Part shown: positions 7,280-14,539 of the stretch, in pieces
How the letters are laid out: each line of letters begins with the position of its first letter
Position numbering within the stretch: position 1 is the first letter of the stretch
Assembly: GCA_038233135.1 (NCBI GenBank)
Contig: JBBSMN010000039.1
Coordinates: forward strand, 1 to 17,251
Length of the DNA: 17,251 nucleotides
Source of the DNA: JACCVL01 sp038233135
GTDB lineage: Bacteria; Actinomycetota; Actinomycetes; Propionibacteriales; Nocardioidaceae
Direction of reading: 5' to 3'
Program-made: the position numbers and the translations under genes
Notes under the pieces: generated by a model
Seen by the model: the letters and a program-made list of their open reading frames with translations, nothing else
Told to the model about the DNA's origin: nothing
The model's database searches: none

Positions 7280-8301
7280 CAGTAGCGGATCCTCGGGTCG
7301 ATCAGGGCGTTGACGATGTCGACGAGCAGGCTGATGAGCACGACGACGACAGCGAACAGCGTCACGATCCCCTGCACGGCGACATAGTCCCGTGCGGTGA
7401 TGTAGTCGATGAGGCGGGTACCCAGCCCCGGCCAGTTGAACGTGGACTCCGTCAGCACCGCACCGGCGAGCAGCAGGGCGATCTGGAGGCCGAGCACGGT
7501 GACGAACGGGACGAGGGCGTTGCGGAACGCGTACGCCGAGGTGACCCGGCGTTCCTTGATCCCCCGGGCGCGGGCGGCTTCCACGTAGTCGGCCTTCAAC
7601 GACTGCAGCATGTTCACCCGAACCAGCCGGATGAAGACACCGCACAGCAGCAGTCCGAGGGTGATCCCGGGCAGCACCAGGTGATGCAGGATGTCGAGGA
7701 TGGCCTCGGTGTCACCGCCCAGTGCCGCGTCCAACAAAAGGATCCGGGTCTTGGTCTCGACCTGGAACTTCGTGATCGGTGTCGCGATGTCGGAGGTGGG
7801 GAACCAGCCGAGCTGCACCGAGAACAGCAGCTTGGCCAGCAGGCCGACGAAGAACACCGGCGCGGCGTAGGTGACCACGCCGAAGAGCCGGATGCCGACG
7901 TCACTGATGCTGTCGCGTCGTCTACCGGCGATTGCGCCGAGCGGCACCCCGACCACCAGGGCGAACAGCAGACCGGCAACGGCCAGCGTCAGGGTGGCCC
8001 CACCATTGTCGCGGACGATGTCGATGACCGGGATGTTGTCCGAGATGGTCTGCCCGAAGTCCAGGCGCGCCACGTTGCCCAGGTACTCCAGGTACTGCTG
8101 CCACATCGGGCGGTCCAGACCCAGCGCTGCCCGACGCTCGGCCAGCGCCTCGGCGTTGAGCCGGTCCCCGACCGCAGCGGTGACCGGGTCGCCGGGTGCA
8201 ACCCTGAGCACGAGGAACACCAGCGACAGGATGACCCAGATCATCGGGACGATGAGCACCAGCCGCTGCACGATGTAGCGCGGCAGCGAACCTGGGCTCA
8301 T
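7279..8301 (-). CDS. Peptide ABC importer permease, DppB/OppB type
   Basis: First permease subunit, 340 residues. Hydrophobic helices lie at about 12-33, 102-126, 138-161, 208-228, 263-284 and 308-332. The N-terminal pattern (RYIVQRL...VLRVAPGDPV) and ALGLDRPMWQQYLEYLGNV (59-77) are the DppB/OppB hallmark, and the EAA loop is YVEAARARGIKERRV (239-253). It ends in NALIDPRIRY, the usual family terminus. GAGG at 8314-8311, nine bases before the ATG, serves as ribosome site. A 40-base gap separates it from the upstream binding-protein gene, wide enough for post-transcriptional adjustment of subunit ratio, though no strong hairpin is seen there. Confidence 0.95.
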   Translation of the reverse strand: MSPGSLPRYIVQRLVLIVPMIWVILSLVFLVLRVAPGDPVTAAVGDRLNAEALAERRAALGLDRPMWQQYLEYLGNVARLDFGQTISDNIPVIDIVRDNGGATLTLAVAGLLFALVVGVPLGAIAGRRRDSISDVGIRLFGVVTYAAPVFFVGLLAKLLFSVQLGWFPTSDIATPITKFQVETKTRILLLDAALGGDTEAILDILHHLVLPGITLGLLLCGVFIRLVRVNMLQSLKADYVEAARARGIKERRVTSAYAFRNALVPFVTVLGLQIALLLAGAVLTESTFNWPGLGTRLIDYITARDYVAVQGIVTLFAVVVVLISLLVDIVNALIDPRIRY

Positions 8302-8341
8302 CCGGCCCGTCCTCGTCTGTCAGGTGCGGACCCAGGCACAC

Positions 8342-9934
8342 TCAGCCGCTCTTGGTGATGGTCCAGAAGCGGAAGATGAACGACGGGTCGAGCGTGTCCC
8401 CGACGCCCTGCATCCCCGGGCCGGTGATGGCCGTGTTCAGGCCCACCCAGCTCGGGATCAGCGGCACATCTGCAGCCACCAGGTCCTGCAGCTTGGCGAA
8501 GCTCTCCTCGCGCTGGGCGGGATCGGACGCCTCCTGCTCGGCAGCGACGAGCTTGTTGGCCTCGGGGCTGGAGTAGTTGTTCTCGTAGAACCCACCGTCG
8601 ACCACGAACGGCGACAGGTAGTTGTCTGCGTCCAGGAAGTCGGGGAACCAGCCGAGGTGGAACAGGTCGTAAGCCCCCTCCTTGTACAGGCTCTGGTACT
8701 CCTCCCACTCCGCGTCCTGGAGCTTCACGTCGAACAGCTTGGAGGCGTTGAGCTGGTCGGCCAGCTCCGAGGCCTCGTCGACCGCATTGGGTCCGTAGTG
8801 CGTGGGTGTGTAGCCAAGGGTCAGGTCGACCGGTGTCTTGATCTTGGCGTCGTCCAGGATCTGCTTCGCCGCGTCGACGTCCGGCGCGCCGTACTTGTCC
8901 TGGAAGGCCTGGACCTGGCCGGGGAAGCCCGGCGGCACGATCGAGTACAACGGCTTGACGGTGCCGTCGTAGGCACGCTCGGCGATCGCTTCCCGGTCGA
9001 TGATCTGCGCGACGGCCTGGCGGGTGGCCACGTCCTTGGCGGTCTGGTTGGACAGCTGCCACACGTAGTAGCGGATCTCCGAACCCTCGCCCTCGATGAC
9101 GTCGACGCTGTCTTGACCCTTGAGGTCGTTGACGTCGGTCGGGCTCAGGCTCCGCCAGGCGACGTCGACCTCGTTCTCCTGGGCCGCCAGCTTCAGCGCC
9201 GAGGACTCGCCGAAGTACTGCACGAACACCTGCGCGGACTTCGGCTCGTTGGCTCCCTGGTAGCTGTCGTTGGCCGCGAGCACGGCCTGCTCGCCCGCCT
9301 TGTACTGCTCGAGCGCGAACGGGCCGGAGCCCACCACGTCCGTGTCGTCGAGCAGCTTGCCGGCAGGAAACGTGTCCTCGTCGACGATCGACGCGGTCGC
9401 CGTCGTCAGCACGAACTGGAACGTGGTGTCGGGCTGGGCCAGGTTGAAGGTGACCGTCTTGTCGTCGGGGGTGTCGATGGACTTGACCGACGCCAGCAGG
9501 CCCGATGCGCCGTTCGGGTTCGCGATGTCGATGTTCCGATCGATCGAGAACTTGACGTCGCTGGAGGTCAGCTCGTTGCCGTTGGAGAACGTCAGACCGT
9601 CCTGCAGCGTGCAGGTGTAGGTCTTGGGGTCGTCATAGTCGCAGCTCTCGGCCGCATCCGGCTGCGGGGTGTTCTCCCCCGCCGGGATCGTCATGAGGGT
9701 CTGGTAGATGTTGTACGAGAGCGTCCACGAGCCCAGGTCGTACGAACCGGCCGGGTCCAGTGCGGTGACGGTGTCGGTGGTCCCAAGGATCCACGGCTCG
9801 CCCGATGCAGCGTCGCCGGAGCTGTCGGACCCGCCTGAGCCTCCGGACCCGCTCGAGCTGTCGCCCCCGCAGGCAGCGAGAGCGCCCACGAGCACACCCG
9901 CCCCGATTGTTGCCGTCAGTCTCCTGCTCCGCAT
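8342..9934 (-). CDS. Peptide-binding lipoprotein of the ABC importer, DppA/OppA type (SBP family 5)
   Basis: Extracellular solute-binding protein of 530 residues that would capture peptides and deliver them to the permeases. The N-terminus has basic residues (RSRR), a hydrophobic core (about 8-20) and the lipobox LAAC with C22, so it should be lipid-anchored to the outer face of the membrane. A Gly/Ser/Asp linker follows to about residue 46. The mature part has family-5 features: WTLSYNIYQTL, LQDGLTFSNGNELTSSDVKFSIDR, GSGPFALEQYKAG and DLFHLGWFPDFLDADNYL-like blocks. Family 5 also includes nickel, heme and sugar-conjugate binders, so peptide specificity is inferred. GAGGTGA (9947-9941) precedes ATG 9934 by six bases. 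It is the first gene of the five-gene operon. Confidence 0.94.
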   Translation of the reverse strand: MRSRRLTATIGAGVLVGALAACGGDSSSGSGGSGGSDSSGDAASGEPWILGTTDTVTALDPAGSYDLGSWTLSYNIYQTLMTIPAGENTPQPDAAESCDYDDPKTYTCTLQDGLTFSNGNELTSSDVKFSIDRNIDIANPNGASGLLASVKSIDTPDDKTVTFNLAQPDTTFQFVLTTATASIVDEDTFPAGKLLDDTDVVGSGPFALEQYKAGEQAVLAANDSYQGANEPKSAQVFVQYFGESSALKLAAQENEVDVAWRSLSPTDVNDLKGQDSVDVIEGEGSEIRYYVWQLSNQTAKDVATRQAVAQIIDREAIAERAYDGTVKPLYSIVPPGFPGQVQAFQDKYGAPDVDAAKQILDDAKIKTPVDLTLGYTPTHYGPNAVDEASELADQLNASKLFDVKLQDAEWEEYQSLYKEGAYDLFHLGWFPDFLDADNYLSPFVVDGGFYENNYSSPEANKLVAAEQEASDPAQREESFAKLQDLVAADVPLIPSWVGLNTAITGPGMQGVGDTLDPSFIFRFWTITKSG

Positions 9935-9940
9935 CGTCAG

Positions 9941-9947
9941 TCACCTC
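9941..9947 (-). promoter_or_regulatory. Shine-Dalgarno of the peptide-binding lipoprotein gene
   Basis: GAGGTGA on the minus strand, six bases before ATG 9934. It shows that the operon mRNA has a real leader. Confidence 0.7.
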
Positions 9948-9962
9948 GTCGTTGTCGTCTTC

Positions 9963-9978
9963 GCGCGGATCGCCGCGC
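9963..9978. repeat. Perfect inverted repeat upstream of the importer operon
   Basis: GCGCGG-ATCG-CCGCGC: six-base arms around a four-base centre, 29-44 bases upstream of the lipoprotein ATG. It could be an operator or, if transcribed, a leader hairpin. Its left arm belongs to the direct repeat listed separately. Confidence 0.45.
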
Positions 9979-9981
9979 TGA

Positions 9982-9987
9982 ACCGTA
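9982..9987 (-). promoter_or_regulatory. Candidate -10 box of the peptide importer operon
   Basis: TACGGT on the minus strand, matching TANNNT, 47 bases before the lipoprotein ATG; it would give a leader of about 40 bases. No -35 consensus is visible, so activation by a regulator would be expected. Confidence 0.3.
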
Positions 9988-10030
9988 CGTGATCCTGGCA
10001 CGCGCGGATCGCTCCCGGAACACCTGCGAT

Positions 10031-10046
10031 GTCACGAGTGGGTCAC
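10031..10046. promoter_or_regulatory. GTCAC-N6-GTCAC element (GlnR-box-like) upstream of the importer operon
   Basis: Two GTCAC half-sites separated by six bases, about 97-112 bases upstream of the lipoprotein ATG and roughly 44-59 bases upstream of its candidate -10 box. The form fits the actinobacterial GlnR consensus (GTNAC-N6-GNNAC and variants). The 11-base period is also that of PhoP direct repeats, though the half-site sequence fits PhoP less well. A match this short is expected by chance every few kilobases. Confidence 0.3.
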
Positions 10047-10066
10047 GGCCGGTCCAGCACCGAGGC

Positions 10067-10084
10067 GACGGCACAGCCACCGTC
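10067..10084 (-). terminator. Weak hairpin after metH
   Basis: A 5-bp stem, GACGG with CCGTC, and an eight-base loop, 13 bases past the metH stop, without a T-run. It is the only hairpin seen at this position besides a loop-less palindrome at 10087-10096. Confidence 0.22.
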
Positions 10085-10097
10085 AACCCGGCCGGGG

Positions 10098-13000
10098 TCA
10101 GCGGGCGTTGTAGTAGGTCGCCTCGGGGTGGTGGAGGATCAGCGCATCGGTGGACTGCTCGGGGTGCAGCTGCAGCTCCTCTGACAAGGTCACGCCGATC
10201 CGCTCCGGCTCGAGCAGGCGGACGAGCGTGGCCCGGTCCTCCAGGTCGGGGCAGGCGGGGTAGCCGAACGAGTACCGCTCCCCGGTGTAGCCCTGCTTGA
10301 GGATGCCGGCCAACGCGGGCGCGTCACCGCCGTCGATGCCCAGCTCGGCGCGCACGCGGGCGTGCCAGCGCTCGGCAAGCGCCTCGGTGAGCTGCACCGA
10401 CAATCCGTGCAGCTCGAGGTAGTCCCGGTAGGCATCGCGTTCGAACATCTCCGCGGTCACCTCGGCCACCCGGCCACCCATGGTGACCAGGTGGAAGCCG
10501 ATCACGTCGATCTCCCCGGCGTCCTTCGGCCGGATGAAGTCGGCCAGGCACAAGAATCGGTCGCGGCGCTGGCGCGGGAACGTGAAGCGGGCGATCTCCC
10601 CGGACTGGGTCTCGGGGTCGAGCACGACGACGTCATCGCCCTCCGACCAGCACGGCCAGTATCCGTAGACGACCGCAGGCTCCATCACCTTGTCGGTGTG
10701 CACCCGCTCCAGCAGCGCGCGCAGCCGGGGCCGGCCCTCGGTCTCCACCAGCTCCTCGTACGAGGGCCCGCCCCCACCGCGAGCGCCCCGCAACCCCCAC
10801 TGGCCCATGAACGTCGCGCGCTCGTCGAGCCAGTCCGACGCCTCGGCCAGCGCGATGCCCTTGACGATGCGCGAGCCCCAGAACGGCGGGGTGGGGATCG
10901 GGTTGTCGAGGGCGACGTCCGAGCGTGCGGGCACCTCGATCGGCGCGTCGTCGGCGCGGTCCACCCGGCGAACCCGCCTGGTCCGCAGCTCGGGCAGCGT
11001 CGCTCCTGGTACGCCGCGACGCACCGCGACCAGCGCGTCCATCAGCCGCAGCCCCTCGAAGGCGTCGCGGGCGTAGCGGACCTCGCCCTCGTACAGGCTG
11101 GCCAGGTCCTCCTCGACGAACGCGCGGGTCAGGGCTGCACCACCGAGGATCACGGGGAAGCGAGAAGCCTGCCCTCGCTGGTTGAGCTCCTCGAGGTTCT
11201 CGCGCATGATGACGGTGCTCTTCACCAGCAGGCCGGACATCCCGATGACGTCGGCCTGGTGCTCCTCGGCCGCCTCGAGGATCGAGTTGACCGGCTGCTT
11301 GATGCCCAGGTTGACGACGGTGTAGCCGTTGTTGGTGAGGATGATGTCGACGAGGTTCTTGCCGATGTCGTGGACATCACCCTTGACCGTGGCAAGCACG
11401 ATCGTGCCCTTGCCCTGGTCGTCGGTCGCCTCCATGTGCGGCTCGAGGTGCGCGACGGCGGCCTTCATCACCTCCGCCGACTGCAGCACGAATGGCAGCT
11501 GCATCTCGCCGGAGCCGAACAGCACGCCGACGGTCTTCATGCCCGCCAGCAGGTCCTCGTTGACGATGCCGAGCGCGGGGCGCCCCTCGTCGAGCGCCTC
11601 GTCGAGGTCGGCGGTGAGGCCGTTGCGCTCGCCGTCGACGATGCGTCGCTGCAGCCGCTCGGGCAGCGGCAGGGCGGCCAGCTCGGCGGCGCGGTCCGCC
11701 TTGCTCTCTGCCGCGGTGACGCCGGAGAACACCTCGAGCAGCCGCTGCAGCGGGTCGTAGTCCTCGCGCCGCCGGTCGTACACCAGGTCGAGCGCCACCT
11801 CGCGTTGCTCGTCGGGGATCCGGGACAGCGGCAGGATCTTGGCGGCGTGCACGATGGCGGAGTCGAGGCCCGCCTCGACACACTCGTGCAGGAAGACGCT
11901 GTTGAGCACCATGCGGGCCGCCGGGTTGACGCCGAAGGAGATGTTGGAGACACCCAGCGTGGTCTGCACGGTGGGGTGCCGGGCCTTGAGCTGGCGGATC
12001 GCCTCGATCGTCTCGATAGCGTCCCGGCGGGTCTCCTCCTGCCCGGTGGTGATGGGGAAGGTCAGACAGTCGACGACGATGTCCTCGACCCGCATCCCCC
12101 AGCTGCCGGTCAGGTCCGCGATCAGGCGCTCGGCCACGCGCACCTTCCACTCCGCGGTGCGCGCCTGCCCCTCCTCGTCGATGGTGAGGGCCACCACCGC
12201 AGCGCCGTGCTCGCGCACGACCGGCATGACGCGGGCGAAGCGCGACCCCGGCCCGTCGCCGTCCTCGTAGTTGACCGAGTTGATCAGCGAACGGCCGGCC
12301 AGCCGCTCGAGGCCGGCCTCGATGACCGGCGGCTCGGTGGAGTCGAGCACGACCGGCAGCGTCGAGGCCGTCGCCAGCCGGACGGCCAGGTCCTTCCTGT
12401 CGCCCACACCGTCGCGGCCGACGTAGTCCACGCACAGGTCGAGCAGGTGCGCCCCGTCGCGGGTCTGGGCGCGGGCGATCTCGACGCAGTCGTCGAGCCG
12501 GCCCTCGAGCATCGCCTCCCGGAACGCCTTGCTGCCGTTGGCGTTGGTGCGCTCGCCGATGGACAGGTACGCCGTGTCCTGCCGGAACGGCACGTGCTGG
12601 TAGAGCGACGCCGCGCCCGCCTCGCTCACCGGCTCCCTGGCGGCCAGCTCACGACCCCGCACCCGGTCGACCACCTGACGTACGTGCTCGGGCGTCGTGC
12701 CACAGCAGCCGCCGACCAGACCGAGGCCGTACTCCCGGGTGAACGTGTCGAGCGCGTCGGCGAGCTGCTCGGCAGTGAGTGGGTAGGCGGCACCGGTGGC
12801 GGTCAGCTGCGGCAGCCCGGCGTTGGGCATGCAGCCGAGCATGATCCGCGCCTGCCGGGACAGGTGCCGCAGGTGCTCGCTCATCTCGGCCGGCCCGGTG
12901 GCGCAGTTGAGCCCGATCAGGTCGATGTCGAGGGGTTCGAGCGCGGTGAGCGCAGCGCCGATCTCGGTGCCGAGCAGCATCGTCCCGGTGGTCTCGACGG

Positions 13001-13580
13001 TCACGTGCACCATCAACGGCAGGTCGGCACCGGCGGCGCTGAGCGCCCGGCGGGCACCGATCACCGCGGCCTTGGCCTGCAGCAGGTCCTGGGCGGTCTC
13101 GACCAGCACCGCGTCGACGCCGCCGTCGACCATCGCCCGCACCTGCTCGGCGAAGGCGTCGCGCAACGTGGCGAACTCGACGTGCCCCAGGGTCGGCAGC
13201 TTGGTGCCGGGCCCGACCGAGCCCAGCACCCAGCGCGGCCGGTCAGGCGTCGACCAGTGGTCGGCCCGTTCGCGAGCGATCCGGGCGCCGGCGTGCGCAA
13301 GCTCGCCGATGCGGTCGGTGATGTCGTACTCGCCGAGGTTGCCGTAGTTGGCCCCGAAGGTGTTCGTCTCCACGCAGTCCGCACCGACCTCGAAGTACGC
13401 GTCGTGGATGGCCGACACCACGTCGGGCCTGGTGACCGACAGGATCTCGTTACAGCCCTCGTGCCCCTCGAAGTCGTCCAGGCCGAGGTCGTACGCCTGG
13501 AGCATCGTCCCCATCGCCCCGTCTGCGACGACCACGCGCTCCTGCAGTGCACGGCGGAGGTCGTCGGAGTGAGAGGTCAT
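10098..13580 (-). CDS. metH: Cobalamin-dependent methionine synthase MetH
   Basis: Transfers a methyl group from 5-methyltetrahydrofolate to homocysteine through enzyme-bound B12. The 1160-residue product has all four modules: homocysteine domain (about 1-310) with zinc ligands C226, C292 and C293 (GLNCATGP, GGCCGTTPEH); pterin domain (about 335-620) opening with GERTNANGSKAF; B12 domain (about 635-860) with KGDVHDIGKN (H737 being the lower cobalt ligand), SGLL (782-785) and LGGAAL (812-817); and the reactivation domain (about 890-1160) with RYSFGYPACPD (1102-1112), which binds S-adenosylmethionine. ATG 13580 gives the family N-terminus (VVADGAMGTML); the frame stays open upstream to 13892 but that is antisense to the PAC2 gene. 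Leaderless promoter candidate at 13593-13588; no room for a B12 riboswitch. Confidence 0.98.
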   Translation of the reverse strand: MTSHSDDLRRALQERVVVADGAMGTMLQAYDLGLDDFEGHEGCNEILSVTRPDVVSAIHDAYFEVGADCVETNTFGANYGNLGEYDITDRIGELAHAGARIARERADHWSTPDRPRWVLGSVGPGTKLPTLGHVEFATLRDAFAEQVRAMVDGGVDAVLVETAQDLLQAKAAVIGARRALSAAGADLPLMVHVTVETTGTMLLGTEIGAALTALEPLDIDLIGLNCATGPAEMSEHLRHLSRQARIMLGCMPNAGLPQLTATGAAYPLTAEQLADALDTFTREYGLGLVGGCCGTTPEHVRQVVDRVRGRELAAREPVSEAGAASLYQHVPFRQDTAYLSIGERTNANGSKAFREAMLEGRLDDCVEIARAQTRDGAHLLDLCVDYVGRDGVGDRKDLAVRLATASTLPVVLDSTEPPVIEAGLERLAGRSLINSVNYEDGDGPGSRFARVMPVVREHGAAVVALTIDEEGQARTAEWKVRVAERLIADLTGSWGMRVEDIVVDCLTFPITTGQEETRRDAIETIEAIRQLKARHPTVQTTLGVSNISFGVNPAARMVLNSVFLHECVEAGLDSAIVHAAKILPLSRIPDEQREVALDLVYDRRREDYDPLQRLLEVFSGVTAAESKADRAAELAALPLPERLQRRIVDGERNGLTADLDEALDEGRPALGIVNEDLLAGMKTVGVLFGSGEMQLPFVLQSAEVMKAAVAHLEPHMEATDDQGKGTIVLATVKGDVHDIGKNLVDIILTNNGYTVVNLGIKQPVNSILEAAEEHQADVIGMSGLLVKSTVIMRENLEELNQRGQASRFPVILGGAALTRAFVEEDLASLYEGEVRYARDAFEGLRLMDALVAVRRGVPGATLPELRTRRVRRVDRADDAPIEVPARSDVALDNPIPTPPFWGSRIVKGIALAEASDWLDERATFMGQWGLRGARGGGGPSYEELVETEGRPRLRALLERVHTDKVMEPAVVYGYWPCWSEGDDVVVLDPETQSGEIARFTFPRQRRDRFLCLADFIRPKDAGEIDVIGFHLVTMGGRVAEVTAEMFERDAYRDYLELHGLSVQLTEALAERWHARVRAELGIDGGDAPALAGILKQGYTGERYSFGYPACPDLEDRATLVRLLEPERIGVTLSEELQLHPEQSTDALILHHPEATYYNAR

Positions 13581-13587
13581 GGCACAC

Positions 13588-13593
13588 AGCCTA
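13588..13593 (-). promoter_or_regulatory. Candidate -10 box of metH (leaderless)
   Basis: TAGGCT on the minus strand, seven bases before ATG 13580, with no Shine-Dalgarno. The identical hexamer serves the divergent PAC2 gene. Confidence 0.55.
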
Positions 13594-13651
13594 GGACTCG
13601 GCGGACCGTGGGCCGGACGCGCCGACCGTGTGTCGGACTCCCGGCAGGTCG

Positions 13652-13657
13652 TAGGCT
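13652..13657 (+). promoter_or_regulatory. Candidate -10 box of the PAC2 gene (leaderless)
   Basis: TAGGCT on the plus strand, six bases before ATG 13664, with no Shine-Dalgarno. It lies in the 83-base divergent gap 13581-13663. Confidence 0.55.
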
Positions 13658-13663
13658 GATCGG

Positions 13664-14521
13664 ATGAGCGACCGCGGGCTTGTCGACGACCTGGTCGATC
13701 CGGTTCTGATCGCCGCCTTCGAGGGCTGGAACGACGCCGCCGACGCGGCGTCGTCGACGGTCGTGCGGCTGATCGAGCAGTGGGACGCCGAGCTGGTGGC
13801 CGAGATCGATCCCGATGACTACTACGACTACCAGCGGACCCGACCCACCGTGGGCACCGACGACGATGGGGCGCGGGTGGTGACGTGGCCATCGAGCCGG
13901 CTCTACGTCGCCCGGCCGGCGGGTGCAGGCCGCGACCTGGTGCTCGTGCACGGCATCGAGCCCAACCTGCGGTGGCGGCAGTTCTGCGCAGAGATCCTGG
14001 GGATGGCGGACACGCTCGGGGTGAGCCTCGTGGTCACCCTCGGCGCCCTGCTGGCCGACGTCCCGCACAGCCGCCCCATCCCGGTGACGGGGTCGGTGAG
14101 CCAACCGGAGCTCGGGGAACGGCTCGGCATCGAGCCCTCCCGCTACGAGGGGCCGACCGGTATCACCGGGGTCTTGCACGACCTCTGCGCGCAGGCGGAC
14201 GTCGCGAGCCTGTCGCTGTGGGCGGCCGTGCCGCACTACGTCGCGGAGTCGCCCTGCCCGAAGGCGACGCTCGCGCTGCTCGGCCGGCTCGAGGACATCC
14301 TGGAGACACCGGTCGACGTCGGCGAGCTCGTCGAGGAGGCGCGGGCGTGGGAGCGCGGCGTCGACGAGCTGGCGAGCAAGGACGACGAGGTCGCTGAGTA
14401 CGTCCAAGCACTGGAGTCCGCGCTGGACACCAGCGAGCTTCCCGACGCCAGTGGCGACGCGATCGCCAGGGAGTTCGAGCGCTACCTGAAGCGGCGCCAG
14501 AGCGACACCGACCCCGGCTGA
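13664..14521 (+). CDS. PAC2-family protein (proteasome-assembly-chaperone fold)
   Basis: A 285-residue cytoplasmic protein of the PAC2 family, whose eukaryotic and archaeal members help assemble proteasomes. Recognised by PVLIAAFEGWNDAADAAS (13-30), DYYDYQRTRP (52-61), VLVHGIEPNLRWRQF (93-107), VVTLGALLADVPHSRP (123-138) and the GPTGITGVLHD block (165-175). The C-terminal 60 residues are acidic and helical. The actinobacterial function is unproven; presence in a proteasome-bearing genome, about 13 kb from the ARC gene, is only suggestive. It is divergent from metH and convergent with mshC (18 bases between stops). The leaderless promoter candidate supports ATG 13664. Confidence 0.9.
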   Translation: MSDRGLVDDLVDPVLIAAFEGWNDAADAASSTVVRLIEQWDAELVAEIDPDDYYDYQRTRPTVGTDDDGARVVTWPSSRLYVARPAGAGRDLVLVHGIEPNLRWRQFCAEILGMADTLGVSLVVTLGALLADVPHSRPIPVTGSVSQPELGERLGIEPSRYEGPTGITGVLHDLCAQADVASLSLWAAVPHYVAESPCPKATLALLGRLEDILETPVDVGELVEEARAWERGVDELASKDDEVAEYVQALESALDTSELPDASGDAIAREFERYLKRRQSDTDPG

Positions 14522-14539
14522 CCCCCACGTCTTCTCGGG

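Larger units (their letters stand above)
9962..10012. repeat. Pair of 12-base direct repeats flanking the candidate importer promoter
   Basis: CGCGCGGATCGC occurs at 9962-9973 and again at 10001-10012, start to start 39 bases. The candidate -10 box lies between them, so the outer copy would cover the -35 region and the inner copy the start of transcription. This is typical repressor geometry, but no regulator is encoded beside it. Confidence 0.4.

Noticed and set aside
7280..7645. Longer start for the DppC-type permease
   Set aside because: It would lie inside the other permease gene, and the extra residues do not resemble permease sequence; ATG 7279 with TGATG coupling fits.
8302..8341. Attenuator hairpin between the binding-protein and first permease genes
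   Set aside because: Only a 4-bp GTGC/GCAC stem with an 8-base loop is seen, too weak to call.
10087..10096. CCCGGCCGGG palindrome as metH terminator
   Set aside because: It has no loop, so it cannot form a stable RNA hairpin of useful length.
13581..13663. Cobalamin or SAM riboswitch before metH
   Set aside because: The gap is too short, shows no conserved core, and a -10 box seven bases from the ATG leaves no leader.
10362..13667. An open frame of about 1100 codons on the plus strand, opposite metH
   Set aside because: It is antisense to a complete, motif-rich metH. Long antisense frames are expected from GC-rich codon bias, and the translation shows no recognisable domain.
13581..13892. 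Extension of metH upstream of ATG 13580
   Set aside because: The added 104 residues are low-complexity Arg/Ser/Pro, lie antisense to the PAC2 gene, and precede the conserved family N-terminus and the -10 box.
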